Source of the DNA: Anaerolineae bacterium
GTDB lineage: Bacteria > Chloroflexota > Anaerolineae > JAFGEY01
NCBI GenBank assembly: GCA_016931365.1
Contig: JAFGEY010000324.1
Span: 1 to 11,015, forward strand
Direction: 5' to 3'
Length of the DNA: 11,015 nt
Every line of letters begins with the position of its first letter. Position 1 is the first letter of the stretch. The translations under genes and the position numbers were made by a program. Below are positions 1 through 6,513 of the stretch, piece by piece. Under the pieces are notes generated by a model. That model searched no databases. It saw only the letters and a program-made list of their open reading frames with translations, and had not been told where the DNA came from.

Positions 1-15
1 AAAGTACTTGCGACA

Positions 16-77
16 AGCCTGCTGGGTCTCGATACGGCCTCAAAAACGCGGTGAGGCCTACTCGACCAGCGCAGGCT
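16..77. repeat. REP-like imperfect palindrome downstream of the small lipoprotein gene
   Basis: Nested inverted repeat. The outer arms AGCCTGC (16-22) and GCAGGCT (71-77) are exact complements. The inner arms GGCCTCA (36-42) and TGAGGCC (52-58) are also exact, around a 9-base loop. Between them, GGTCTCGATAC and TACTCGACC are imperfect complements. From memory, the GGTCTCGATAC...TACTCGACC frame recurs as an intergenic palindrome in high-GC bacterial genomes; I could not check this by search. It starts 17 bases beyond the stop of the minus-strand lipoprotein gene, so its transcript would form a long hairpin that could end or protect the message. There is no clear T-run, so it is not called as an intrinsic terminator. 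Confidence 0.6.
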
Positions 78-94
78 GAGCAATTACTCTTATT

Positions 95-730
95 TTACGG
101 GGTCTTGACGGCCACCAGCCACCACGCGCCCGTGCCGGCGATGTTGCTGACGGTGATCTTGGCCGCTGCTTCGTCGAGCGACACACTCTTTTGCGGCACC
201 CACTTGCCGGCGCGCTGCTCCATGTACAAAATGAACAGGTTGCCTTTGAGCGTGTCCAGCGCTGCGCCCTGGCTCTTGGCGGCAGCAATTTCTTCGTCAT
301 TGAAATAGAATTCGATCTTGGGCCTGAGGCTAAACCCATAGCCTGTGTCCCCAACCACATGCATTTCCAGGGCATATTGGCCGACCGGCACGTAACTCGC
401 GGCCAGGTCTTCCGGCAGTTCCGGGGTGATCGTCTGTACTGTCATTTTGACTTCCGCTTCGGTCACGCCCCCCGCCTTGATGAGGAGTTTGAACAACGGC
501 TCGCCCCCATCTCGCTGCACGGCGATCTCGCTCGGCTGATCGATGCGCAGCGTCACCATACCCTTTTCATCCAGAGCAAACGGATTGGCCGGGTCCTTGA
601 CCGGAAAGCCCTCAACGCTGCCAGCGTCGGATGTAGCCTGGGCATCTTTTGTCGGCGGGCTACATCCCAAAACCAGGAGACTGATCATCAAAAATGATAC
701 CATACCCCCCAAGATGTTTTGTTTGCGCAT
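95..730 (-). CDS. Small predicted lipoprotein of unknown function (211 aa)
   Basis: I do not recognise the family. The N-terminus is a lipoprotein signal: basic MRKQ, a hydrophobic stretch to about residue 21, then a VLGC lipobox with the modified cysteine at residue 23. The protein is therefore expected to be exported and lipid-anchored. A Ser/Thr/Asp-rich linker (about 24-45) leads to a mostly beta-rich soluble domain with no cysteines or metal motif that I can see, ending in an aromatic GAWWLVAVK segment. An in-frame ATG lies 51 bases further upstream (781). I chose the ATG at 730 because GGAGAGG stands directly before it at good spacing and because the signal peptide then begins normally. 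It is the last gene of the minus-strand block, 113 bases after the solute-binding lipoprotein gene and separated from it by a hairpin. An accessory role beside that transporter component is possible but not shown. Confidence 0.8.
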   Translation of the reverse strand: MRKQNILGGMVSFLMISLLVLGCSPPTKDAQATSDAGSVEGFPVKDPANPFALDEKGMVTLRIDQPSEIAVQRDGGEPLFKLLIKAGGVTEAEVKMTVQTITPELPEDLAASYVPVGQYALEMHVVGDTGYGFSLRPKIEFYFNDEEIAAAKSQGAALDTLKGNLFILYMEQRAGKWVPQKSVSLDEAAAKITVSNIAGTGAWWLVAVKTP

Positions 731-797
731 TTTACCTCTCCTAACCCAAAAGAGTCGGAACTGAATGTGGATGTATTTCATCCGCCGGTTTTGCCGT

Positions 798-834
798 CCA
801 CAAGAGCCTTACATAAAGGCCAAGTATCTTGTGG
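798..834 (-). terminator. Two-part hairpin after the solute-binding protein gene (possible terminator or mRNA-end structure)
   Basis: The outer arms CCACAAGA (798-805) and TCTTGTGG (827-834) are perfectly complementary. Inside them GCCTT (806-810) and AAGGC (816-820) pair around a five-base loop, leaving a six-base bulge on one side. In the minus-strand transcript the structure begins about 10 bases after the TGA at 844-846. No run of U follows, so classical intrinsic termination is doubtful. It may instead stabilise the 3' end or work with Rho. Confidence 0.45.
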
Positions 835-843
835 GGCAGGCGC

Positions 844-2676
844 TCATTGCTTAATGTACCACTCATGCACGTGATGCCAGACACTCCACGGCCCTGGATT
901 GACGCCTCCAATACGACTGTTGACAATCACTAACTTGCGCGGCACATCGAGCCAGACGTAAGGCTGATCCTGGGCAAGCTGGGCCTGAATGCTCTTGTAA
1001 AGTGCCGCCCGCGCATCCTGATTGCAACCGGGCAAGGCTCTCGCCTGGGCCAGGTTGGCTTCCAGCTCCGGGTTGACGTAGGAGCAAAAGTTGCGACCCC
1101 GACCCGGCAGGTCGGTTCCAGCGCTCCACAGGTCAATGTCGTCCGGATCGATGCCCAGGTTGGACCAACCGATCACGACCAGATCAAAAGTTTGTTCGAA
1201 TAACACGTCCAAAAAATATTCCCACGGTTCAAGCACCACCTCGACGTCGATGCCCACCTCGCGCAGTTGCGACTGCACCTGAGAGGCGATCGTTTCCCGC
1301 GCCGCGTTTCCTGTATTGGTGTACAGCTTGAGCCTGAACGCCCGCCCGGCTTTGACCCGCACCCCGGAAGCACCTATCTGCCACCCGGCTTCTTCTAACA
1401 ACGCTATGGCTCGTTGCCGATCGTATTCGCGCGGACTCACGTCGGTGTTGTAGGCCCAACTGACCGTCGGCAGGACGTTGGTATTCAGTGGAATCGCCTG
1501 CCCGGCGTAGGCGGCGTTGATGATTGCGTTGCGGTCGAGGGCGTGGGCGATGGCGTAACGGACGCGGACATCGCTCAAGATAGGATGTTGGCCGTGGTTC
1601 TGGTTGGGTGTGCCGTCGGCGTTGACGCGCGGCTGCGGGTCGGCGGGATTGCCCAACTGCAAACCGATAAAATCGTACCCGTCGCTCAAAAACTTGAACA
1701 CATTGAGCGGCGGCTCCATCTCCAGTGCAGGCAAGTAATGCGGTTCAAGGTCGGCGCCGATGTCAATTTGCTGCGATTTGAGTCGTCCGACCAGAGCAGC
1801 TTGCCCTTCCAAAACCTCGGTGACGATCCCTTCGAGGTGCGGTGCGCCCTGCCAGTAGCGTTCGTTGCGCATCTGGACGATGCGCTCGCCGCGTTTCCAT
1901 TCCTGGAGGATGAACGGCCCGCTGACCACGGCCGGCCAACTGTTGAACTCGTGATCGGCGAGTTGGGCAAAGTCAAATGTCTCGATCTGGGCGAGGTCGC
2001 TGCCGACAAAAAAATGTGCAGGTAGCCAGGCCAGGGTCAGCGCTTCCAGGTTGGCACAATAGAGTTTGTTAAAGGTCACAGCGACGGTGTGATTGTCGAG
2101 CACCTGGATGGACGCGACGTTGTCAACCAGTTTGTTGTGCGGGGTATCCAGTTTGTTGCTTAACAGGGCCTGGTAGGTGAAATAAAAATCGTGCGCGGTG
2201 ATCGGCTCACCGTCCGACCACAGCAATCCCTGCCGGATGGCAAAGGTGTAGGTAAGGCCGTCCCCGGAAGCGGTCCACCCTTGCGCCAGGTGCGGCTCCA
2301 GCACCCCGGTGAAGGGATTGACCGCCAGCAGGCCTTCGAACATTAACTCACACAGTGCGCGCGAGGATGGATCGGCAGCAAAGAGCGGGTTCATCGTCTT
2401 GGCGTCGCCGAAAATGGCGCGGGTGATGAACCCACCTTCGGGAACCGGTGAGGGCGTCGAAGTGACGACCACCTGGACGGTCTTGAGCGCGGTGACAACC
2501 ACCGTCTTTTCGACCTGGATCGATTTTTCGACCACCACCGTCTTTTCGACGGGCCTGGTGATCTCGCGGGTCACCACTTTTTCGACCGTGACTTGTTGGG
2601 GCTGGCAGGCGGCAATAGCAAAGATGACGCAGAAGGTGAGCGCCATTGTGGCCCACGAAATCAGTCTAGTTCGCAT
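844..2676 (-). CDS. ABC transporter solute-binding lipoprotein, family 5 (oligopeptide/dipeptide/nickel type)
   Basis: 610 aa. A hydrophobic signal (residues 5-23) ends in the lipobox IAAC, with Cys24 as lipid anchor. Residues 29-71 are a low-complexity tether of repeated VEKTVVV-type units, including two adjacent 12-residue units (from 43 and 55) that also repeat in the DNA. The rest is a full SBP_bac_5 domain. It shows the usual opening (FEGLLAVNPFTGVLEPHLAQGW, split here as FEGLLAVNPF and TGVLEPHLAQGW), the segment WSDGEPITAHDFYFTYQALL, and a late VVIGWSNLGIDPDD segment. Such proteins capture peptides or similar ligands outside the cell and deliver them to an ABC permease. No permease or ATPase gene is in the window, so the ligand cannot be inferred. 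GGGGAG lies 12 bases before the ATG, rather far for a ribosome site, but no other upstream in-frame start is available. The repeat tether is typical of Chloroflexota binding proteins in my recollection. Confidence 0.93.
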   Translation of the reverse strand: MRTRLISWATMALTFCVIFAIAACQPQQVTVEKVVTREITRPVEKTVVVEKSIQVEKTVVVTALKTVQVVVTSTPSPVPEGGFITRAIFGDAKTMNPLFAADPSSRALCELMFEGLLAVNPFTGVLEPHLAQGWTASGDGLTYTFAIRQGLLWSDGEPITAHDFYFTYQALLSNKLDTPHNKLVDNVASIQVLDNHTVAVTFNKLYCANLEALTLAWLPAHFFVGSDLAQIETFDFAQLADHEFNSWPAVVSGPFILQEWKRGERIVQMRNERYWQGAPHLEGIVTEVLEGQAALVGRLKSQQIDIGADLEPHYLPALEMEPPLNVFKFLSDGYDFIGLQLGNPADPQPRVNADGTPNQNHGQHPILSDVRVRYAIAHALDRNAIINAAYAGQAIPLNTNVLPTVSWAYNTDVSPREYDRQRAIALLEEAGWQIGASGVRVKAGRAFRLKLYTNTGNAARETIASQVQSQLREVGIDVEVVLEPWEYFLDVLFEQTFDLVVIGWSNLGIDPDDIDLWSAGTDLPGRGRNFCSYVNPELEANLAQARALPGCNQDARAALYKSIQAQLAQDQPYVWLDVPRKLVIVNSRIGGVNPGPWSVWHHVHEWYIKQ

Positions 2677-2733
2677 GGTTGAGCGTGACTCCCCAAAATC
2701 AGAGTTGCCGGCTTGGCCGGATCAAGAAGGGCG

Positions 2734-2762
2734 ATTTTAACACATGACCGGTCAAAAGGCAA
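2734..2762 (-). promoter_or_regulatory. Candidate promoter for the solute-binding protein gene, with a palindrome in the spacer
   Basis: On the minus strand TTGCCT (2762-2757) and TAAAAT (2739-2734) are separated by exactly 17 bases. The -10 box is preceded by TGT, an extended -10 feature. The predicted start near 2727 gives a leader of about 50 bases to the ATG at 2676. The perfect 10-base palindrome TGACCGGTCA (2745-2754) lies between the two boxes, where a bound repressor would block polymerase. A small GC hairpin (CCGGC 2708-2712, GCCGG 2716-2720) lies in the leader. Confidence 0.45.
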
Positions 2763-2768
2763 AGTACA

Positions 2769-4064
2769 TCAGATGACGATCCCGTCAGGGAGTTCGGTGT
2801 TTTTGGGAACGACCACAATGCCATCGCGGATGACGTACAACTCTTTGCCCGGCGACGCGCCGGGAGGGTAGATTTGATTCTCATCGGGTTGGTGGGGGCG
2901 AATGACCACGTTCTTGCCGATGCGCACATTCTTGTCGAGGATCGCGCCTTCGATGTTGCACCCCGGCCCGATGCCCAGGGGAATTTCGTGGCAGAAGCCG
3001 CTCGGATCGCAGAGATCGTCGTTGTCGTAATAGTCGGCGCCCATCATCAACGTACGCACCAGGCGTGTGTCCGGGCCGATGGAACTGCGCACGCCAATCA
3101 CTGAATTGTTGATCATTGCTTTGCGGAATTTGCATCCCTCCGAGATCAGTACGTGTTCGATCTGGCAATCGTCGACACGGGTGGGCGGCAGAGATCGCGG
3201 GTGGGTATAGATGGGATGATTTTCGTCGTAAAAGCTGAAAGGCTGTCCGGGCACGGTAAGCAGCAAGTTTATGTCATAGAACGAGCGAATAGTTCCGATG
3301 TCGGCCCAGAACCCTTCAAAGATAAAGCTCATTACCCGGTAGCGGCGGATCGCTTCGGGGATGATGTGTTTGCCAAAGTCGGATTCGGGGCTTGTATTGA
3401 GCAGGTCAAACATCACCTGACGGTTGAAAATATAGATGCCCATCGAGGCCAGAAACGGTTTGTCGGAAGTGTTTGTGAATTTAAAGGCTTCAAGTTTGAC
3501 CGGGTCGGATTGTTTTTCGTCAAAGTTGGTGATCTGTCCTTCCTGGTTGACGGCAAGAATTCCCAACCGGGGCGCTTCTTCTGCACTGACGGGCTGTACG
3601 GCAATGGTCACGTCGGCGTGTGAATCGCGATGGCGGCGCAAAAAGTCCTGGTAATCCATCCGGTACAGGTGATCGCCGGAAAGGATCAAGAACTCATCGG
3701 CGCCCACCGATTCGAGTTCGCGTAGTTGTTTGCGCACCGCGTCGGCAGTGCCCTGATACCACGCTTCTTCAACGGATACACCCGGCGACTGTTCGGCGGC
3801 TAAAACCTGCACCCAGCCGCGATTGAACAGTCCCATATTGTTGTAGGTTTGCGAGATGTGCCGATTTAGCGAAGCTGAGAGGTATTGGGTGAGTACAAAC
3901 ATCCGATTGATGCCCGAGTTGAGGCAGTTGCTGATGGGAATATCGACCAGCCGGTACCGTCCCCCCAATGGCACTGCGGGTTTGGCCCGCTCGCGGGTCA
4001 ATGGGTATAGCCGAGATCCGGCTCCGCCCCCCAAGATGATGGCCAATACTTGATGTTCAGGCAT
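2769..4064 (-). CDS. glgC: Glucose-1-phosphate adenylyltransferase (ADP-glucose pyrophosphorylase)
   Basis: 431 aa, normal family length. It makes ADP-glucose from ATP and glucose-1-phosphate, the committed step of bacterial glycogen synthesis, in the cytosol as a tetramer. Visible motifs are the nucleotide-binding GGGAGSRLYPLT (12-23), KPAVPLGGRYRLVDIP (28-43), WYQGTADAVR (102-111), the catalytic SGDHLYRMDY (129-138, Asp131), the sugar-phosphate segment EGFWADIGT (250-258), and a C-terminal left-handed beta-helix with hexapeptide repeats (about 300-431). The wording of the motifs and the C-terminal RDGIVVVPKN segment (413-422) resemble cyanobacterial and plant enzymes more than the enterobacterial form. 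Lys378 and Lys421 lie where activator-binding lysines occur in that group, so regulation by a glycolytic intermediate such as 3-phosphoglycerate is plausible but inferred. AAGGA precedes the ATG at good spacing. The gene follows the sirtuin gene by 61 bases. No other glycogen gene is in the window. Confidence 0.96.
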   Translation of the reverse strand: MPEHQVLAIILGGGAGSRLYPLTRERAKPAVPLGGRYRLVDIPISNCLNSGINRMFVLTQYLSASLNRHISQTYNNMGLFNRGWVQVLAAEQSPGVSVEEAWYQGTADAVRKQLRELESVGADEFLILSGDHLYRMDYQDFLRRHRDSHADVTIAVQPVSAEEAPRLGILAVNQEGQITNFDEKQSDPVKLEAFKFTNTSDKPFLASMGIYIFNRQVMFDLLNTSPESDFGKHIIPEAIRRYRVMSFIFEGFWADIGTIRSFYDINLLLTVPGQPFSFYDENHPIYTHPRSLPPTRVDDCQIEHVLISEGCKFRKAMINNSVIGVRSSIGPDTRLVRTLMMGADYYDNDDLCDPSGFCHEIPLGIGPGCNIEGAILDKNVRIGKNVVIRPHQPDENQIYPPGASPGKELYVIRDGIVVVPKNTELPDGIVI

Positions 4065-4125
4065 AGCGCATCCTTTCTGATGGGTCAGTAGATATTGGAG
4101 ATGATAAAAGTGGAACTAGGATCAA

Positions 4126-4920
4126 CTATGTTCCCAGGTGTAACCTGCGTTTACCGATTTGGGCGACGATGCCGGGCAGCGCAAGAACCAGGTCCTCGTG
4201 AATGACGAGGGTGGCCTGTTTGTCAAAGGGGGTCGGCTCTTTGTTGATCACGATCACATCGGCGCCGTTCTCGCGGGCAATGAGTGGCAGATCGGCCACC
4301 GGAGCCACGGTCAGCGATGTGCCTGCAACCAGCATCAGGTCACAGGTGCGCGCCTCGCGCAACGCGGCGTTGACTTGCGCCACCGGCAATTGCTCGCCAA
4401 ACAGGATCACATTGGGTTTGAGCACGCCGCCGCACCGTTCACAGCGAGGGACGCCGCGCTCGTGTAAAAATCGCTCCAGGATCGAATCGATGGGCACACT
4501 GTGATAGCACTGCACGCACGTCGCTTGACGAATGTGGCCGTGGACTTCGATGACGTTTTGGGAGCCTGCTTTTTGGTGCAGCGCATCGATGTTTTGCGTG
4601 ATCACCGCCTTGACCGACCCCATTTTTTCCAACTGGGCCAGGGCAATGTGGGCCGGGTTGGGGACCGCCTGGATCAGTTTGTTTGCCAGTGGGCGAATCC
4701 AGTCGAAAAATGACTGCGGCTGAATGCGAAAGCCGTGAATGGAGGCGACGAGAAAAGGATTGACCTTATTCCACAGACCCGAGCCGACGCTGCGAAAGTC
4801 GGGGATGCCGGAAGGTGTGCTGATGCCAGCGCCGGTTAGCACTGTGATGTGACGCGCGCGGAGAATCAGATCCGTGGCGCGGGAGAGCAATGCATTTGCG
4901 TTCATCTCGTGTTTTGACAA
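4126..4920 (-). CDS. Sir2-family NAD-dependent protein deacylase
   Basis: 264 aa from the TTG at 4920, or 259 aa from the ATG at 4905. Sirtuins remove acyl groups from protein lysines using NAD, giving nicotinamide and O-acyl-ADP-ribose. All the core motifs are present: GAGIS (30-34), GIPDFR (38-43), TQNID (108-112), catalytic His128 in VHGH, a zinc site of two CxxC pairs (Cys135/138 and Cys160/163), FGE (174-176), GTS (200-202) and the NKE loop (226-228). The enzyme should therefore be active. Start choice is uncertain: an in-frame TGA at 4936-4938 limits extension, and AGAGG sits only two bases before the TTG and rather far from the ATG. The gene lies 45 bases after the receiver-ATPase gene and is probably in the same transcript. 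A link to GlgC or to acyl-CoA metabolism is only a guess. Confidence 0.95.
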   Translation of the reverse strand: MSKHEMNANALLSRATDLILRARHITVLTGAGISTPSGIPDFRSVGSGLWNKVNPFLVASIHGFRIQPQSFFDWIRPLANKLIQAVPNPAHIALAQLEKMGSVKAVITQNIDALHQKAGSQNVIEVHGHIRQATCVQCYHSVPIDSILERFLHERGVPRCERCGGVLKPNVILFGEQLPVAQVNAALREARTCDLMLVAGTSLTVAPVADLPLIARENGADVIVINKEPTPFDKQATLVIHEDLVLALPGIVAQIGKRRLHLGT

Positions 4921-4965
4921 AACCTCTTTGCCGGATCATGGGTTGCCGCGCAGCCCGTTGATCAT

Positions 4966-6123
4966 TCAAATTTGCATCGACGGCACGCGCGACGTCTGGT
5001 GTTGGACGATAGACAGGGCAAACTCACGCAACTGGCCGGCAATGGTGGTATCCGGCTGGTTGATCAATACCGGTTCGCCGGCTCTGGCTGCGCGCCTCAA
5101 TATCTCGGCCGCGGGCGCAAAGGACGCCCGCACGGGATGACTTACCCGTTCGGCGATTTCGGAAGGCGCCAGCGCTGTGTTCGTCCCGTGGTGATCGATC
5201 AAGATCAGGTTCAATCGCTCATCGACCAGGGCGGCCTTTTCCAGCCGGGGCAACATCTCACGCAGCAACGACACGGCAATGGCATCCGGTTCGAACACCA
5301 GGGCCGTGAATTGGCTGCATTGCATCATCTTGAGCGCAGTGGGCGCGAGTCCCTGCCCGGCATCAACGACCACGATGTCACTCATCGCCTCCAGGTGTGC
5401 GACGAGCATCGTGATTTGTTCCGGCGAGAGTGCGACGATCTGTTCTGCAGTGTGATGGCCTGCGGCAAGCACCTCAAGTCCGCCTATATAATGTTCCAGA
5501 CATCCTTCCACCATTCGCTGGGTGATCTCGTGTGGAGCCTTGTTGGCCAGTGTGATCAGGCTGGACCGTGAGCGCAAACCCAGTTGAATGTCGATGGTGC
5601 TGGCCCAGGGATTCAGGTCAGCCAGGATGACCTTTTTTTGATTTTGAGCCAGGGCAAGGGCCACGTTGACAGCCAGGGTCGAGGTGCCAACGCCTCCTTT
5701 GACGCCCAGAAATGTGAATGCCTGTCCGCGTTCGCCATGTTCAGCTTCAGCATAGATTTCGGTGCGCCGGATCAGTGCGCGCACGCGCGCGACCAGTTCG
5801 GCCGGCGTGATCGGTTTGACCACATAATCGTCGGCTCCGGCATCGAGCCCTCTGATCTTGTCCTCGACTTGATCTTTGGCGGTCAGGACGAGGATGGGAA
5901 TGCGCCGGGTCGCCGGGTTTGCCCCAAGCTGGCGGGCGGTTTCAAATCCGTCCATTTCTGGCATCATAATGTCCAGAATAACAACATCCGGGCGTTCGGC
6001 AGGGATTTGTTTCAGGGCTTCGAGCCCACTGGTGGCGGTGGATGTCTCGTAGCCTGCGTTGTTGAGCGCATGGCTGAGCATCGTCAGCGCGACCGGATTA
6101 TCATCGACCAGGAAAACCTTCAT
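4966..6123 (-). CDS. Response regulator receiver fused to a CpaE/TadZ-like MinD-family ATPase
   Basis: 385 aa with two domains. Residues 1-120 are a complete receiver with acidic pair Asp7/Asp8, phosphoacceptor Asp51 in VVILDIMMPEMDG, Thr81, Tyr100 and Lys103 in KPIT, so it should accept phosphate from a histidine kinase. Residues about 135-375 form a ParA/MinD-type domain with GVKGGVGTSTLAVN (140-153), a LADLNP segment (168-172) and a Walker-B-like VVVDAG (251-256). The deviant Walker A keeps the signature lysine (Lys142) but has Thr where MinD has its second P-loop lysine, as in CpaE/TadZ proteins that place Flp/Tad pili. No DNA-binding domain is visible and no pilus or kinase gene is in the window. 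The ATG at 6121-6123 follows AGGAG at six bases. It heads the leftward block, so phosphorylation may control localisation or partner binding of the ATPase half. Confidence 0.93.
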   Translation of the reverse strand: MKVFLVDDNPVALTMLSHALNNAGYETSTATSGLEALKQIPAERPDVVILDIMMPEMDGFETARQLGANPATRRIPILVLTAKDQVEDKIRGLDAGADDYVVKPITPAELVARVRALIRRTEIYAEAEHGERGQAFTFLGVKGGVGTSTLAVNVALALAQNQKKVILADLNPWASTIDIQLGLRSRSSLITLANKAPHEITQRMVEGCLEHYIGGLEVLAAGHHTAEQIVALSPEQITMLVAHLEAMSDIVVVDAGQGLAPTALKMMQCSQFTALVFEPDAIAVSLLREMLPRLEKAALVDERLNLILIDHHGTNTALAPSEIAERVSHPVRASFAPAAEILRRAARAGEPVLINQPDTTIAGQLREFALSIVQHQTSRVPSMQI

Positions 6124-6126
6124 TGT

Positions 6127-6140
6127 GGGCTCCTAAGCCC
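6127..6140 (-). promoter_or_regulatory. Hairpin that includes the ribosome-binding site of the receiver-ATPase gene
   Basis: In the minus-strand mRNA, GGGCT and AGCCC pair around the four-base loop TAGG, and the AGGAG ribosome site spans loop and stem directly before the ATG. A run of seven G (complement of 6138-6144) gives alternative pairings. The stem is short but GC-rich, so it could damp translation. A regulatory role is inference only. Confidence 0.3.
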
Positions 6141-6178
6141 CCCCAATAGTGAATCATAACCTCTGAACGTTCACCATG

Positions 6179-6207
6179 AATGTAACACAAAACGACCAGA
6201 TTGGCAA
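6179..6207 (-). promoter_or_regulatory. Candidate leftward promoter for the receiver-ATPase gene
   Basis: On the minus strand TTGCCA (6207-6202, five of six matches to the -35 consensus) and TACATT (6184-6179, four of six) are spaced by 17 bases. The start point would be near 6172, giving a leader of about 50 bases. The -35 box lies on the same TTGGCAACT stretch that resembles a rightward -35 box, so the two directions may compete. The weak -10 keeps confidence low. Confidence 0.3.
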
Positions 6208-6275
6208 CTGCAAGTGCGTGACAGTAGTATAAATGTTCGGCAACGTATTTTGTCTCGAGTGCAGCACCAGTCTCC

Positions 6276-6299
6276 ACTGATTTGGCAACTCGAATCAGT
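6276..6299. promoter_or_regulatory. Inverted repeat across the -35 box: candidate operator
   Basis: ACTGATT (6276-6282) and AATCAGT (6293-6299) are perfect complements separated by ten bases, close to the two-turn spacing of a dimeric regulator site. The -35 box of the rightward promoter (6282-6287) lies inside it, so a bound protein would be expected to repress the MoaD-AOR-FeS operon. The regulator is not identified. Confidence 0.4.
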
Positions 6300-6310
6300 T
6301 CTAGTATAAT
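6282..6310 (+). promoter_or_regulatory. Strong sigma70-type promoter for the MoaD/AOR/FeS operon
   Basis: TTGGCA (6282-6287) is one base off the consensus -35. TATAAT (6305-6310) is a perfect -10. The spacer is exactly 17 bases. Predicted transcription starts near 6317, leaving a leader of about 130 bases before the ATG at 6446. This is the best promoter match in the window. Confidence 0.65.
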
Positions 6311-6360
6311 GTGAATATCCGGTAACTCGTAGCATGTCCCACTAGGAAGGGCGACTTTCA

Positions 6361-6513
6361 ATGTCGAAAACAGACCCCAAGGGCCTGTGCTGCGAGTTTG
6401 CTTTTGGCAGAAGCATTGCACCTTGTATTTGTCTGAGGGAGTTGAATGAAGGTTCACATCGAATACCTGGGCGTGTCCAGGTTGGTCACACAAAAAAAGG
6501 CCGAGGATCTTGA
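6361..6513 (+). other. Possible leader open frame, cysteine-rich (50 codons), doubtful
   Basis: An ATG at 6361 preceded by AGGAAGG (ten-base gap) opens a 50-codon frame through the leader. It ends at the TGA at 6511-6513, inside the MoaD-like gene but in another frame. Four cysteines occur in its first 24 residues (LCCEF at 9-13 and CIC at 22-24). It could be a leader peptide that couples operon translation to cysteine supply, or simply chance. No homology is recognised. Confidence 0.15.

Larger units (their letters stand above)
6124..6445. other. Divergent intergenic control region (322 bases)
   Basis: No convincing protein gene lies between the two divergent operons. The region holds the leftward promoter candidate, two related rightward promoter-like segments (TTGGCAACT at 6201 and 6282, each followed by TAGTATAA at 6225 and 6302), a dyad at 6276-6299, and from about 6317 a leader of roughly 130 bases for the MoaD-like gene. 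In the leader, CGAC/GTCG pair across 6352-6366, and GTGC (6387-6390) with GCAC (6418-6421) enclose a TGCTT/AAGCA stem (6399-6403, 6411-6415). I could not match these to a molybdenum/tungsten cofactor riboswitch by eye. Confidence 0.6.

Noticed and set aside
191..697. 168-codon plus-strand frame opposite the small lipoprotein gene
   Set aside because: The minus-strand frame has a ribosome site, signal peptide and lipobox. The plus-strand frame has none of these.
731..781. Upstream ATG extending the small lipoprotein by 17 residues
   Set aside because: The extension would place an aromatic and basic stretch before the signal peptide. The ATG at 730 has the ribosome site.
1414..2025. 203-codon plus-strand frame opposite the solute-binding protein gene
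   Set aside because: It lies wholly within a clear SBP_bac_5 coding region on the other strand and shows no motif of its own.
6317..6445. Molybdenum or tungsten cofactor riboswitch in the operon leader
   Set aside because: Context makes it attractive, but I could only find small hairpins and no arrangement I can match to the known motif. A covariance-model scan would decide.
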